This document shows positions 1-9,714 of a DNA stretch of 64,000 nucleotides, piece by piece; within the stretch, counting starts at the first letter, position 1, and each line of letters starts with the position of its first letter. The notes under the pieces are model-generated. The model made no database searches and was not told where the DNA came from. It saw nothing but the letters and a program-made list of their open reading frames with translations. The stretch spans positions 620,001 to 684,000 of the forward strand of contig NZ_CP121354.1 of NCBI RefSeq assembly GCF_029674545.1. Reading direction: 5' to 3'. The translations under genes were made by a program, and so were the position numbers. Source of the stretch: Mesorhizobium sp. WSM4904. GTDB taxonomy: Bacteria; Pseudomonadota; Alphaproteobacteria; Rhizobiales; Rhizobiaceae.

Positions 1-80
1 GCGGCGATGACGATGGCTAAAGTGCCGCCAAAGCCGACGATCGCCGCGACGAAGGCGGATATGGGGATGGAAATGCGCAT
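1..80 (-). CDS. N-terminus of a BenE-like membrane transporter (partial)
   Basis: Only the first 26 or so codons are in the window; the gene runs off the left edge. The readable start is MRISIPISAFVAAIVGFGG, then hydrophobic residues, which resembles the first membrane helix of benzoate/H+ symporters of the BenE family. The ATG lies 3 bases after the stop of the hydrolase gene on the same strand, so the two are probably co-transcribed. Family assignment rests on a very short stretch and could be another multi-pass transporter. Confidence 0.45.
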   Translation of the reverse strand, partial: MRISIPISAFVAAIVGFGGTLAIVIA

Positions 81-83
81 GGT

Positions 84-854
84 TCAAGCGACCCGCTTGA
101 CCATGTCGCCGACGGCGCGGAGCAGCATGTCGAGATCCTCGGGGCGGGACAGACGATGATCGCCGTCGGGAATCAGCGACAGCGTGACGTCGTCGGCCGG
201 CAAAAGCGCGGCGAGCTTCAGCGCATGGCCGGACGGCACGTCGGGATCGGCCAGGCCCTGCAGGATGTGTACCGGGCAGTGGGTGTCGATCGGCCCGGCC
301 ATCACCCGGTTCGCCCGGCCGTCCTCGATCAGCGCGCGCGTGTAGATATAGGGCTCGTCCGAATAGTCGGACGGTTCGGCGAAAAATCCCTTTTTCGAAA
401 GATCGCGCTTCTGCGCCTTGGTCAGCACCGGTTCGATCAGCTCGATCGTGAAGTCCGGCGCCGGCGCAAGCAGCACGAGGCCGGCCACGCGATCCTCGCC
501 CGCCTTGCGCAGTTCCTGAACCATGCGCAACGCTATCCACGCCCCCATCGAGGAGCCGACCAGGATCTGCTTGCCCTTGCTGAAGCGGCGGAAGACGGCA
601 AGGCTCTCGGCCAGCCATTGCGAGATCGTGCCGTCGGCGAAATCGCCGCCGGATTCGCCGTGGCCGGAATAGTCGTGGCGCAGATAGGCGCGGCCTTCGC
701 GGGCCGTCCAGGCCGACAGCGCCTCGGCCTTGGTGCCCAGCATGTCGGACTTGTAGCCGCCCAGCCAGACGATGCCCGGTGCCGAGCCCGGCACCTGCCT
801 GACGGCGATCTCTGCCCCGTCCACGTCGATGAAAACTGGTGCGCTGGCGTTCAT
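84..854 (-). CDS. alpha/beta hydrolase
   Basis: A 256-residue serine hydrolase of the alpha/beta fold without a signal peptide, so probably cytoplasmic. The nucleophile elbow GSSMG sits at residues 100-104 with Ser102 as nucleophile. The DYSGHGESGG stretch near residue 61 is the usual loop after strand 4. An Asp in LADPDVP (about 204) and a His in DGDHRLS (about 232) complete a plausible triad. The substrate cannot be read from sequence. It is followed by the BenE-like transporter gene and is divergent from infC. The ATG start is the only good one. Confidence 0.85.
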   Translation of the reverse strand: MNASAPVFIDVDGAEIAVRQVPGSAPGIVWLGGYKSDMLGTKAEALSAWTAREGRAYLRHDYSGHGESGGDFADGTISQWLAESLAVFRRFSKGKQILVGSSMGAWIALRMVQELRKAGEDRVAGLVLLAPAPDFTIELIEPVLTKAQKRDLSKKGFFAEPSDYSDEPYIYTRALIEDGRANRVMAGPIDTHCPVHILQGLADPDVPSGHALKLAALLPADDVTLSLIPDGDHRLSRPEDLDMLLRAVGDMVKRVA

Positions 855-992
855 GACATCATCCTTCCCGGGCGGTCTTTTGGCACAACCGGCGGTTCAT
901 GGAAAAGTGCTCGTGACGTTTCTTTGCTTGGTGCAGACGATGGCGGCTTCCAGGGGCAAGCTTTGAGGTGATTTCCTGGTGAGGCTGTGCTA

Positions 993-1022
993 TTGACTCC
1001 GGCCGCGCGCTCACCACATAGG
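993..1022 (+). promoter_or_regulatory. putative infC promoter
   Basis: TTGACT at 993-998 and CATAGG at 1017-1022, 18 bases apart, fit a sigma-70-type alphaproteobacterial promoter. Transcription would begin near 1029, downstream of the GTG at 987 but upstream of the ATT at 1083, which supports the later start for infC. Confidence 0.5.
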
Positions 1023-1082
1023 CGCGTCCAAGGACTTGAATCCAAAGAAACCCTGAACGAAACGGCCGAGGAGACCACGACC

Positions 1083-1619
1083 ATTCGCAGACCTTTCAAA
1101 GCAGCGGCCCCCACCAAGGACGGTCCGCGCTCCAACCGAGACATCCGGGTTCCCCGGGTCCAGCTCATCGACGCCGAAGGCCAGAACCGTGGCGAAGTTT
1201 CGATCAACGACGCATTGCTGCTCGCCGAAGAGGCTGGGCTCGATCTCGTCGAGATATCGCCCAACGCGCAGCCGCCCGTCGTAAAGATTCTCGATCTCGG
1301 CAAGCTGAAATACGCCAACCAGAAGAAGGCGGCCGAAGCGCGCAAGAACCAGAAGGTCATCGAGATCAAAGAGATCAAGATGCGCCCGAACATCGACAGC
1401 CATGACTACGAGACCAAGATGAAGGCCGTGCGGCGCTTCTTCGAGGAAGGCGACAAGGTCAAGCTGACGCTGCGCTTCCGCGGCCGCGAGATGGCGCATA
1501 TGGAGCTCGGCATGCAGCTCCTGAACAAGGTGCGCGAGGAAGTGGCGCCGATCGCCAAAGTCGAGGCCGAGCCGAAGCTCGAAGGCCGCCAGATGATGAT
1601 GGTGCTGGCGCCCCGCTGA
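1083..1619 (+). CDS. infC: translation initiation factor IF-3, ATT start
   Basis: IF-3 binds the 30S subunit, keeps it apart from 50S and checks start codon choice. The 178-residue product has the N-terminal domain ([19 protein letters not shown] onwards) and the C-terminal domain ending in [12 protein letters not shown], both intact. I place the start at ATT 1083, preceded by GAGGAG about 10 bases upstream. The frame is open back to a GTG at 987, but that GTG lies upstream of the likely transcription start and the extra 32 residues are not IF-3-like. An AUU start on infC is the known basis of IF-3 autoregulation in other bacteria. Unlike the E. coli operon, a methyltransferase gene separates it from rpmI-rplT. 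Confidence 0.93.
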   Translation: MRRPFKAAAPTKDGPRSNRDIRVPRVQLIDAEGQNRGEVSINDALLLAEEAGLDLVEISPNAQPPVVKILDLGKLKYANQKKAAEARKNQKVIEIKEIKMRPNIDSHDYETKMKAVRRFFEEGDKVKLTLRFRGREMAHMELGMQLLNKVREEVAPIAKVEAEPKLEGRQMMMVLAPR

Positions 1620-1828
1620 CAGGGCGCCTTCCTTTCGTCCAGGAACCATTCCGGCGCGGCCGCTGCAATCCGTCGCGCCGATCACGGTTTCGAGAAAGAG
1701 AGTTGACCGGCCGGCGCGGCTTCGTGCTCTAAAATCCGCCCGAATTGCCGCGCACGGCGACCCGACGATCGGCGGGGCGCCTGTTTTCTATCCGATCGCC
1801 GGCAAAGAAAGCGACGATCGGATTGGCC

Positions 1829-2476
1829 ATGGTCGATGAAACGAAGGTCCCGCCCGACAACCAGATAGAGGGGTTGGGCGGCTATCAATATATGCGCCGC
1901 GTCGTGCTGGCCGTGCTCATCGTGGTGCTGTTTGCGGCACTCTTGTTCGGCCAGTCGACGTTCCCTCCCGACACGCCGATGCACGAGTCGATCGAGATGT
2001 TCGGCGTGCTGCTGATCTTCCTCGGCGTCGTCGGGCGCTTGTGGTCCACGCTCTATATCGGCGGCCGCAAATCCTCCGAGGTGGTCACCGGCGGGCCCTA
2101 TTCTATCACCCGCAACCCGCTTTACCTGTTTTCGACCGTGGCGGCCGCCGGCGTGGGCGCGCAGATCGGCTCGTTCTCCGGCATCATCCTCTTCGCGCTC
2201 CTGTGCGCCGGCGCCTTCCACATCGTCATCCTGCGCGAGGAGCGCTATCTCAAGGAAGTGCTCGGCGCTCCCTACAAAGCCTATCTGGCGAAGGTGCCGC
2301 GCTTCTTTCCCAACCTTTCGCTCTACCAGGAAGGCGATACCGGCAGCTTCAAGCCGCGCCTGCTGTTGAACACGTTGCTCGACGGATTGGTGTTCCTGGT
2401 GGCGCTGCCGGCCTTCGAACTGATCGACGGCGCGCAGCAATCAGGTGTGCTGCCGGTGTGGTTCACGCTGCCTTAA
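1829..2476 (+). CDS. isoprenylcysteine methyltransferase-like membrane methyltransferase
   Basis: A 215-residue membrane protein of the ICMT/PEMT-like methyltransferase family. It has several hydrophobic segments (about 22-44, 55-75, 100-130) and the family signature GPYSITRNPLYL near residue 90, followed by ILREERYL and the PRFFP motif that bind S-adenosylmethionine and the substrate head. The acceptor is unknown; in bacteria these enzymes modify lipids, quinone precursors or small molecules. I chose ATG 1829 (MVDETK) over a non-conserved upstream extension beginning at 1745. It lies downstream of infC with a possible TTGACC -35 element at 1703. Confidence 0.75.
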   Translation: MVDETKVPPDNQIEGLGGYQYMRRVVLAVLIVVLFAALLFGQSTFPPDTPMHESIEMFGVLLIFLGVVGRLWSTLYIGGRKSSEVVTGGPYSITRNPLYLFSTVAAAGVGAQIGSFSGIILFALLCAGAFHIVILREERYLKEVLGAPYKAYLAKVPRFFPNLSLYQEGDTGSFKPRLLLNTLLDGLVFLVALPAFELIDGAQQSGVLPVWFTLP

Positions 2477-2550
2477 GGTGGCTCGCGTCGCGCGCCTTCG
2501 GCTAGCGGGATCGCGACAGAGCCCGAATTTGAGAACTCATTTTCGAGGTC

Positions 2551-2732
2551 GGCGCTGCCCCTCATTGCCCTGCCGGGCATCTCTCCCCGTATAGTGACGG
2601 GGAGAAAGGGCTGGCCGCAACGACGACGACCTTCTTGCAACGCTTGCGATTGGCGAAGCCGGCGACGACAGCGCCCCTCTCCCCGTCACTATACGGGGAG
2701 AGGATGCCGGCAGGCAGGTGAGGGGCGGCGCC
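2551..2732. repeat. palindromic intergenic repeat, family I copy 1
   Basis: About 182 bp with complementary ends (GGCGCTGCCCCTCA at the left, TGAGGGGCGGCGCC at the right) and two inner facing copies of a CTCCCCGTATAGTGACGGGGAG palindrome variant. Related elements lie at 8399-8574, 10663-10843 and 15076-15230. Together with the promoter and leader at 2800-2905 it fills the 474-base gap between the methyltransferase gene and rpmI; no gene is seen there. Confidence 0.8.
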
Positions 2733-2799
2733 GACGCCGGGAGAATTCACCTGAAGCGTTTGCCGCAAGGGCGTCGCCTCTGCTGTGTCGCTTCAGCTG

Positions 2800-2828
2800 T
2801 TGCGCGCGCGCCGTCTTTGATCTATAGG
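2800..2828 (+). promoter_or_regulatory. putative rpmI-rplT promoter
   Basis: TTGCGC at 2800-2805, a 17-base spacer and TATAGG at 2823-2828. It would give a leader of about 115 bases before rpmI, containing two hairpins. Confidence 0.5.
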
Positions 2829-2842
2829 ACCGCCGTTCAAGA

Positions 2843-2905
2843 AAACCGCCCGGCAGGGCATGCCGTGGCGGTTTCATTTGCTTTTCGGGCTTTGGTCGGC
2901 CCGAA
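2843..2905 (+). promoter_or_regulatory. structured leader of rpmI-rplT (two hairpins)
   Basis: Hairpin 1 pairs AAACCGCC (2843-2850) with GGCGGTTT (2867-2874), extended inward by CGGCA/TGCCG. Hairpin 2 pairs TTCGGGC (2884-2890) with GCCCGAA (2899-2905). Hairpin 1 ends in a short T run and could attenuate. In other bacteria L20 represses its own operon through mRNA structure; a similar role here is inference. Confidence 0.4.
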
Positions 2906-2950
2906 GCGAACGAGAAGCGCGATGGTGCGCCACCAATACGGAGTAGCAAA

Positions 2951-3154
2951 ATGCCCAAGATGAAGACCAAATCGGCCGCCAAGAAGCGGTTCAAGATTAC
3001 TGCCACCGGCAAGGTGCTGTCGGCCGCCGCCGGCAAGCGCCACGGCATGATCAAGCGTTCCAACAAGTTCATTCGCGATGCCCGCGGCACGATGGTTCTG
3101 GCTGAACCGGACGGCAAGAAGGTCATCAAGAATTTTCTGCCGAACGGCCTTTAA
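2951..3154 (+). CDS. rpmI: 50S ribosomal protein L35
   Basis: A 67-residue basic ribosomal protein of the large subunit. The start [15 protein letters not shown], then [10 protein letters not shown] and the end FLPNGL are typical of the family and the length is normal. It is the first gene of the rpmI-rplT pair, with a structured leader upstream. A palindromic repeat lies in the 95-base space before rplT. Confidence 0.98.
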   Translation: MPKMKTKSAAKKRFKITATGKVLSAAAGKRHGMIKRSNKFIRDARGTMVLAEPDGKKVIKNFLPNGL

Positions 3155-3173
3155 GCATTTCGGTCCGGAACAG

Positions 3174-3231
3174 CTTTTTGTTTTTACGCAATTCCGAACG
3201 GAAAACCGCCAGACACTTTTCCTGGAATTGC
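3174..3231. repeat. palindromic repeat, family III copy 1, between rpmI and rplT
   Basis: The core hairpin pairs GCAATTCC (3188-3195) with GGAATTGC (3224-3231), with an inner GGAAAA/TTTTCC stem. It is followed directly by TTTT and then by the rplT ribosome binding site AAGGAG (3236-3241). A near-identical copy, including the leading TTTGTTTTTAC, is at 42812-42865. As RNA it looks like an intrinsic terminator inside the operon. Confidence 0.8.
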
Positions 3232-3249
3232 TTTTAAGGAGATCATGAC

Positions 3250-3651
3250 ATGGCACGCGTAAAGAGAGGCGTCACCGCCCACGCCAAGCACAAGAAGGTC
3301 CTGAAAGCCGCCAAGGGCTTCTACGGCCGCCGCAAGAACACCATCCGCATCGCCAAGCAGGCGGTGGAGAAGTCGCTGCAGTATGCCTATCGCGACCGCA
3401 AGAACCGCAAGCGCTCGTTCCGCGCGCTGTGGATCCAGCGCATCAACGCGGCGGTGCACGAGCACGGCCTGACCTATGGCCGCTTCATCGACGGCCTCAA
3501 CAAGGCCGGCATCGAGATCGACCGCAAGATCCTTTCGGACATGGCCATCCACGAGCCGCAGGCTTTCGCAGCCCTGGTCGCCAAGGCCAAGGTCGCGCTC
3601 GAATATCTGAAGAACACCACGCCGAATGCTTTTGAGAGCGCTGTCGCCTAA
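3250..3651 (+). CDS. rplT: 50S ribosomal protein L20
   Basis: L20 binds 23S rRNA early in 50S assembly and in some bacteria represses its own operon. The 133-residue product starts [19 protein letters not shown] and shows the conserved [19 protein letters not shown] block and [10 protein letters not shown]. The length is slightly above the common 118-120 because of a short C-terminal tail, which is usual in rhizobia. A good AAGGAG lies 8 bases before the ATG. A clear terminator follows at 3691. Confidence 0.98.
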   Translation: MARVKRGVTAHAKHKKVLKAAKGFYGRRKNTIRIAKQAVEKSLQYAYRDRKNRKRSFRALWIQRINAAVHEHGLTYGRFIDGLNKAGIEIDRKILSDMAIHEPQAFAALVAKAKVALEYLKNTTPNAFESAVA

Positions 3652-3690
3652 GCCAGCGCTTCCCAAGCATACGCAAATCTGATTTTGGGG

Positions 3691-3722
3691 AACCCGCGCT
3701 GGCACGGCTGGCGCGGGTTTTT
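3691..3722 (+). terminator. rho-independent terminator after rplT
   Basis: AACCCGCGC (3691-3699) pairs perfectly with GCGCGGGTT (3711-3719) around an 11-base loop, followed by a T run to 3722. It ends the rpmI-rplT unit; because pheS follows within 100 bases it could also act as an attenuator for pheS. Confidence 0.85.
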
Positions 3723-3812
3723 CTCATGCCTGATGCAACCAAATTTGTTCCTGATGTAACCAAGATGGCACCGCACAGCGCGATGCCGGTTACCCATCGA
3801 GAGAGTTTCGCC

Positions 3813-4910
3813 GTGAACGCCACCGCTGGAAATCTTGAAACCCTTGAAGCTTCCCTGCTTGCCGACATCGCGGCCGCGGCCGACGAGCAGGCGATCGAGG
3901 CGGTGCGCGTCTCGGCGCTGGGCAAGAAAGGCTCGGTCTCCGAAATGCTGAAGACGCTCGGCGCCATGAGTGCCGAGGAACGGCAGGTGAAAGGCCCGGC
4001 GATCAACGGGCTGAAGAACCGCGTCACCGAGGCGCTGACGGCGCGCAAAGCCGAGCTGAAGGACGTGGCGATCGCCGCACGGCTCGCCGCCGAGACGGTC
4101 GACGTGACGCTGCCTGTGCGGCAATCGCCGGCCGAGCGCGGCCGCATCCATCCGATCAGCCAGGTGATCGACGAGATCGCGGCGATCTTCGGCGACCTCG
4201 GCTTCTCGATCGCCGAAGGTCCGGATATTGAGACCGACTATTACAACTTCACGGCGCTCAACTTCCCGCACGGCCATCCGGCGCGCGAGATGCACGACAC
4301 CTTCTTCTTCCAGCCGGACGAGAAAGGCGAGCGCAAGCTGTTGCGCACGCACACCTCGCCGGTGCAGATCCGCACCATGGAGGGGCAGAAGCCGCCGATC
4401 CGCATCGTCATCCCCGGCAAGACCTACCGGCAGGATTCGGACGCCACGCACTCGCCGATGTTCCATCAGGTCGAGGGGCTGGTGATCGACAGATCAGCCA
4501 ACATCGCCAACATGAAGTGGGTGCTGGAGGAGTTCTGCAAGGCCTTCTTCGAGGTGCCGAGCGTCAAGATGCGATTCCGGCCGTCCTTCTTTCCGTTCAC
4601 GGAACCCAGCCTCGAGGTCGACATCCAGTGCGACCGCTCGCGTCCGGGCGAAGTGCGCTTCGGCGAAGGTGCCGACTGGATGGAGATCCTGGGCTGCGGC
4701 ATGGTGCATCCCAACGTGCTGCGCTACGGCGGGCTCGATCCGGACGAATACCAGGGCTTCGCCTGGGGCATGGGCATCGACCGCATCGCCATGCTGAAAT
4801 ACGGCATGCCGGACCTGCGCGCCTTCTTCGACGCCGACGTGCGCTGGCTCACGCATTACGGCTTCCGTCCGCTCGACCTGCCGACGCTGTTCGGGGGGCT
4901 CTCGACATGA
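3813..4910 (+). CDS. pheS: phenylalanyl-tRNA synthetase alpha subunit
   Basis: Catalytic subunit of the (alpha-beta)2 enzyme that charges tRNA-Phe. The 365-residue reading from GTG 3813 has an N-terminal coiled-coil tRNA-binding arm, then the class II core: [10 protein letters not shown], motif 2 ([16 protein letters not shown]) and motif 3 ([13 protein letters not shown]). The frame is open upstream to ATG 3726, but that would start right on the terminator and add 29 non-conserved residues; GTG 3813 has GAGAG 8 bases upstream. Its stop overlaps the next gene (ATGA). Confidence 0.95.
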   Translation: MNATAGNLETLEASLLADIAAAADEQAIEAVRVSALGKKGSVSEMLKTLGAMSAEERQVKGPAINGLKNRVTEALTARKAELKDVAIAARLAAETVDVTLPVRQSPAERGRIHPISQVIDEIAAIFGDLGFSIAEGPDIETDYYNFTALNFPHGHPAREMHDTFFFQPDEKGERKLLRTHTSPVQIRTMEGQKPPIRIVIPGKTYRQDSDATHSPMFHQVEGLVIDRSANIANMKWVLEEFCKAFFEVPSVKMRFRPSFFPFTEPSLEVDIQCDRSRPGEVRFGEGADWMEILGCGMVHPNVLRYGGLDPDEYQGFAWGMGIDRIAMLKYGMPDLRAFFDADVRWLTHYGFRPLDLPTLFGGLST

Positions 4911-5344
4911 CCGCCCCGCACACCGGCGGCTGCCGCTGCGGCGCGGTGCGGTTCGAGGCGTCAGCCGAGCCGCACCACATCAGCTATTGCCATTGCGGCG
5001 ATTGCCGGCGCGCGAGCGGCGCGCCGGTGTCGGCCTTCGTCGGCTTCATGGCCGATCAGGTCGCGCTAGATGGCAAGTCGCTGAAGGCCTACCGGAACGG
5101 CCCGGTGGAGCGCTCTTTCTGCGGCATCTGCGGCTCGCCCGTCGCCTATAGCGACGAGCGTCTCAACGGCCACATCTACTTCATGCTCGGCGCCATGGAC
5201 ATGCCGGCCTATTTCAAGCCGACCCTGCATGCCTATGTGCGCGAGCAACTGCCCTTCCTGCATATGCCTGACGACCTGCCGCGGCATCTCAAGACCAGCG
5301 TGCCCAGGCCATCATCGTCTAACCCAGACGGAACACAGTCATGA
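4907..5344 (+). CDS. GFA/CENP-V domain zinc protein
   Basis: A 145-residue protein of the GFA family (glutathione-dependent formaldehyde-activating-like fold), which binds zinc through cysteines. CRC near residue 8 ([10 protein letters not shown]), CHCGDC near residue 29 and CGIC near residue 69 are the expected ligands. Enzymatic function is not established for most members. It is embedded between pheS and pheT with ATGA overlaps at both ends, so it is translated with the synthetase subunits. Whether it acts in aminoacylation is unknown. Confidence 0.85.
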   Translation: MTAPHTGGCRCGAVRFEASAEPHHISYCHCGDCRRASGAPVSAFVGFMADQVALDGKSLKAYRNGPVERSFCGICGSPVAYSDERLNGHIYFMLGAMDMPAYFKPTLHAYVREQLPFLHMPDDLPRHLKTSVPRPSSSNPDGTQS

Positions 5345-7749
5345 AATTCACCCTCTCCTGGCTCAAGGACCATCTCGATACCGACGCTTCGCTTGCCGAG
5401 ATCGTCGAAAGGCTGACAGCGATCGGCCTCGAAGTCGAACATGTCGACGACAAGGCGAGCCTGAAGCCCTTCGTCATCGCCAAGGTGCTGACGGCAGTCC
5501 AACACCCGGACGCCGATCGCCTGCGCGTGCTCACCGTCGACACCGGCGACGGCAAGCCGCCGGTGCAGGTGGTGTGCGGGGCGCCGAACGCGCGGGCCGG
5601 CCTGATCGGCGCTTTCGCCGCGCCCGGCACTTATATCCCTGGCATCGACGTGACGCTCTCGGTCGGCAAGATCCGCGGCGTCGAGAGCCACGGCATGATG
5701 TGCTCGGAGCGCGAGCTGCAGCTGTCCGACGAGCACACCGGCATCATCGATTTGCCCGAGGACGCTCCAATCGGCACCAGCTTCGCGGCTTACGCGCATC
5801 TCGACGACCCGGTGATCGAGATCAATCTGACGCCGAACCGGCCGGATGCGACCAGCGTCTACGGCATCGCGCGCGACCTCGCGGCGAGCGGGCTCGGCCG
5901 CCTCACCGGCGGCGCGATCATGCCGCATGCCGGCAACGGCATGTGCCCGGTCAAGGTCAAGATCGAGGCGCCGGAACTCTGCCCCGGCTTCGCGCTGACG
6001 CTGGTGAAGGGCGTGAAGAACGGCCCGTCGCCGAAATGGCTGCAACAGCGGCTGATCGCGATCGGGCTGCGCCCGATCAGCGCGCTGGTCGACATCACCA
6101 ACTACGTCACCTTCGACCGCGGCCGGCCGCTGCATGTCTTCGACGCCAACAAGGTCGCCGGCAACCTCGTCGTGCGCCGCGCCAGGGACGGCGAGAAGGT
6201 GCTGGCGCTCGACGGGCGCGAATACGCGCTGACGCCGGAAATGTGCGTGATCGCCGACGACAACGGCGTCGAATCGATCGCCGGCATCATGGGCGGCGAG
6301 CATTCGGGCTGCGACGAGAACACCACCGACGTGCTGATCGAATCGGCGCTCTGGGATCCGATCACGACGGCCCGCACCGGCCGCACGCTCGGCATCATCA
6401 GCGATGCCCGCTACCGCTTCGAGCGCGGCGTCGATCCCGAATTCATGGTGCCGGGCGTCGAGCTCGCGACCAAGCTGGTGATCGATTTCTGCGGCGGCAC
6501 GCCGACGGAAATCGAAGTGGCGGGCTATGCCGGCCACAAGCCGAAGATCATCTTCTTCCCGCTCTCGGAGGTGAAGCGGCTGACCGGCATCGAGGTGCCA
6601 AGGGAAGAAGCGCTCGCTATCCTGACCCGCCTCGGCTTCGAGCCGCGCAGCTCGGGCGACGCCGTCGAGGTGAAGGTGCCGTCCTGGCGGCCGGATGTCG
6701 ACGGCAAGGCCGACCTCGTCGAGGAGGTGATGCGCATCCACGGCGTCGACAACATCTTGGCCCAGCCGCTGACCTCGCATGACGCGGTCAGCGGCAAGAT
6801 CCTGACCACGCTGCAAGTGCGCACCCGCGCGGCGAAGCGCGCGCTTGCGGTGCGCGGCATGATGGAGGCGGTCACCTGGTCGTTCATCCCGGCGAAGCAC
6901 GCCGAACTGTTCGGCGGCGGCCAGAATGCGTTGAAGCTCGCCAACCCGATCGCCGCCGACATGTCCGACATGCGGCCCTCGCTGCTGCCGGGGCTGATCA
7001 GCGCCGCGCAGCGCAACGCCGATCGCGGCATCGGCGACGTGGCGCTGTTCGAGGTCTCCGGCACCTATGAAGGCGACATGGCCGACCAGCAGCGGCGCGT
7101 TGCCGCCGGTGTCAGGCGCGGCACGGCCAAGCTCGACGGTTCCGGCCGCAGCTGGGCCGGCAATGCCGGACCGGTCGGCGTGTTCGACGCCAAGGCGGAC
7201 GCGATCGCGGCGCTCGAAGCCTGCGGCGCGCCGGTCGACCGGCTGCAGATCGAGCCCGGCGGCCCGGCCTGGTATCATCCCGGACGCTCCGGCACGATCA
7301 AGCTCGGGCCGAAGACCGTGCTCGGCACCTTCGGCGAATTCCATCCGAAGACGCTCGAAGTGCTCGACGTTGCCGGACCGCTCTGCGGCTTCGAGGTCTA
7401 TGTCGATGCCGTGCCGGAACCGAAGGCCAAGCCGACGCGCACCAAGCCGAAGCTCGAGCTTTCTCCCTTCCAGGCGGTGAAGCGCGACTTCGCCTTCGTC
7501 GTCGACAGGTCGGTCGAAGCCGGCACGCTGGTGCGGGCGGCTTTAGCCGCCGACAAGAAGCTGGTCACCGGCGTTTCGGTGTTCGACGTCTTCGAAGGCG
7601 CTGCGCTGGGCGCGGCCAAGAAGTCGATCGCCATCGAAGTCTCGATCCAGCCGGTCGAAAAGACGCTGACCGACGAGGATTTCGAGGCGCTTGCAAAACG
7701 CATCGTCGAGAACGTCAACAAGCAGACGGGCGGCGTCCTGCGCGCGTAG
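5341..7749 (+). CDS. pheT: phenylalanyl-tRNA synthetase beta subunit
   Basis: The 802-residue beta subunit holds the tRNA-binding and editing domains. An EMAP/OB-type tRNA-binding domain lies at about residues 39-150, the B3/B4 editing domain at about 210-390 ([25 protein letters not shown]), a B5 domain at about 400-480, the core at 490-690, and the C-terminal ferredoxin-like anticodon-binding domain ([13 protein letters not shown] to the end). The length is normal. It overlaps the GFA gene by 4 bases. No terminator with a T run follows; the downstream hairpin lies on the next start codon. Confidence 0.97.
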   Translation: MKFTLSWLKDHLDTDASLAEIVERLTAIGLEVEHVDDKASLKPFVIAKVLTAVQHPDADRLRVLTVDTGDGKPPVQVVCGAPNARAGLIGAFAAPGTYIPGIDVTLSVGKIRGVESHGMMCSERELQLSDEHTGIIDLPEDAPIGTSFAAYAHLDDPVIEINLTPNRPDATSVYGIARDLAASGLGRLTGGAIMPHAGNGMCPVKVKIEAPELCPGFALTLVKGVKNGPSPKWLQQRLIAIGLRPISALVDITNYVTFDRGRPLHVFDANKVAGNLVVRRARDGEKVLALDGREYALTPEMCVIADDNGVESIAGIMGGEHSGCDENTTDVLIESALWDPITTARTGRTLGIISDARYRFERGVDPEFMVPGVELATKLVIDFCGGTPTEIEVAGYAGHKPKIIFFPLSEVKRLTGIEVPREEALAILTRLGFEPRSSGDAVEVKVPSWRPDVDGKADLVEEVMRIHGVDNILAQPLTSHDAVSGKILTTLQVRTRAAKRALAVRGMMEAVTWSFIPAKHAELFGGGQNALKLANPIAADMSDMRPSLLPGLISAAQRNADRGIGDVALFEVSGTYEGDMADQQRRVAAGVRRGTAKLDGSGRSWAGNAGPVGVFDAKADAIAALEACGAPVDRLQIEPGGPAWYHPGRSGTIKLGPKTVLGTFGEFHPKTLEVLDVAGPLCGFEVYVDAVPEPKAKPTRTKPKLELSPFQAVKRDFAFVVDRSVEAGTLVRAALAADKKLVTGVSVFDVFEGAALGAAKKSIAIEVSIQPVEKTLTDEDFEALAKRIVENVNKQTGGVLRA

Positions 7750-7770
7750 AGCATTGCGGAGCGATGGCGA

Positions 7771-7790
7771 ATCGCCCTCCAAAGGGCGAT
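7771..7790 (+). promoter_or_regulatory. hairpin over the start of the nucleotidyltransferase gene
   Basis: ATCGCCCT (7771-7778) pairs perfectly with AGGGCGAT (7783-7790) around a CCAA loop. The right arm holds the probable ribosome binding site (AGGG) and the first two bases of the ATG at 7789, so the folded mRNA would hide the start. Confidence 0.45.
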
Positions 7791-8391
7791 GAACCATCTC
7801 CGCTATTCCGGCCTTGCCTTCGAAGAGCAGCGCGCAGCCTTCCTCGCCATCGTCGCGGCCGACCCGCTGCTCAATGAAACGCTGGCGCGCGTGCGCGCGA
7901 TGGCGCTGCCGGATTGGCTGGTGGTTTCGGGCGCGCTCTACAACAGCGTCTGGAACCACCTGACCGGCAAGCCGCCAGGCTACGGCATCAAGGATGTCGA
8001 CCTGTTCTATTTCGACGACGCCGACCTCTCCTACGAGGCCGAGGATGCGGTGATCCGCCGAGCGGCGCAGCATTTCGAGGGGCTGGCGCTGCCGGTCGAG
8101 GTGCGCAACCAGGCGCGCGTGCATCTGTGGTATCCGGTGAAGTTCGGGCAGGAATGCCCGCGCTACACGAGCGCGAGCGAACCCATCAGCTTTTTTGCCT
8201 CGAAAACGCATGCGGTCGGGGTGCGCTTCGGCAGCGACGGAGAGCTGGAGCTCGTTGCGCCGTTCGGGCTCGACGACATTTTCTCGTTCCGCATCGTGCC
8301 GAACAGGGTGCTGGACAATCGGCGCACGCATGAGGCGAAGGGGAGAAGGGCGCAGGAGTACTGGCCGGAGATTGAGGTGATGCCTTGGTAG
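7789..8391 (+). CDS. nucleotidyltransferase family protein (COG3575/DUF925)
   Basis: A 200-residue protein of the nucleotidyltransferase-fold family once called DUF925. VVSGALYNSVWNHLTG and GIKDVDLFYFD (two acidic residues for metal binding) form the usual G-(S/A)-x-D-hDh core at about residues 44-75. The C-terminal half carries VAPFGLDDIFSFRIVPN, also typical. The target molecule is unknown. It follows pheT by 39 bases and may be read through from it; its start is inside a perfect hairpin. Confidence 0.75.
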   Translation: MNHLRYSGLAFEEQRAAFLAIVAADPLLNETLARVRAMALPDWLVVSGALYNSVWNHLTGKPPGYGIKDVDLFYFDDADLSYEAEDAVIRRAAQHFEGLALPVEVRNQARVHLWYPVKFGQECPRYTSASEPISFFASKTHAVGVRFGSDGELELVAPFGLDDIFSFRIVPNRVLDNRRTHEAKGRRAQEYWPEIEVMPW

Positions 8392-8398
8392 GGATGTC

Positions 8399-8574
8399 GG
8401 CGCGAGGCACCCCCCTCTGCCCTGCCGGGCATCTCCCCCTCAAGGGGGGAGATCAGCAGCTTCGGCGCCGTGCCTCTTCCTTTAACCTCGGTGATTGGCG
8501 AAAGCGGCGGCGACAGCCAATCTCCCCCCTTGAGGGGGAGATGTCCGGCAGGACAGAGAGGGGTGCCTCGCGCC
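8399..8574. repeat. palindromic intergenic repeat, family I copy 2
   Basis: Perfect 13-bp terminal inverted repeat GGCGCGAGGCACC / GGTGCCTCGCGCC, with two inner facing ATCTCCCCCTCAAGGGGG-type palindromes. It fills most of the gap between the convergent nucleotidyltransferase and aldo/keto reductase genes and could serve as a two-way terminator. Confidence 0.85.
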
Positions 8575-8622
8575 TACCTCTCGAAAGAAGGGACGCCTAG
8601 GCGCCCCTTCCTCTATCACAGC

Positions 8623-9618
<996 letters not shown>

Positions 9619-9679
9619 GGCGCATCTCCTTTTTGCGATGAGGAAGAGATAGCGCCTCGCAGAGCGTTCGATAATTCTG

Positions 9680-9711
9680 TCTCTTTTGTACGGCTTGCTC
9701 TATAAAAGAGA
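9680..9711. promoter_or_regulatory. putative LysR operator/promoter
   Basis: Inverted repeat TCTCTTTT (9680-9687) and AAAAGAGA (9704-9711) with a TATAAA at 9701-9706 that could be the -10 box of the LysR gene. Its place between the divergent genes fits an autoregulatory site. Confidence 0.45.
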
Positions 9712-9714
9712 TCA

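Noticed and set aside
987..1082. GTG 987 as the start of infC
   Set aside because: It lies upstream of the probable transcription start, has no ribosome binding site and adds residues not typical of IF-3.
3726..3812. ATG 3726 as the start of pheS
   Set aside because: It begins on the T run of the rplT terminator, has no ribosome binding site and adds 29 non-conserved residues.
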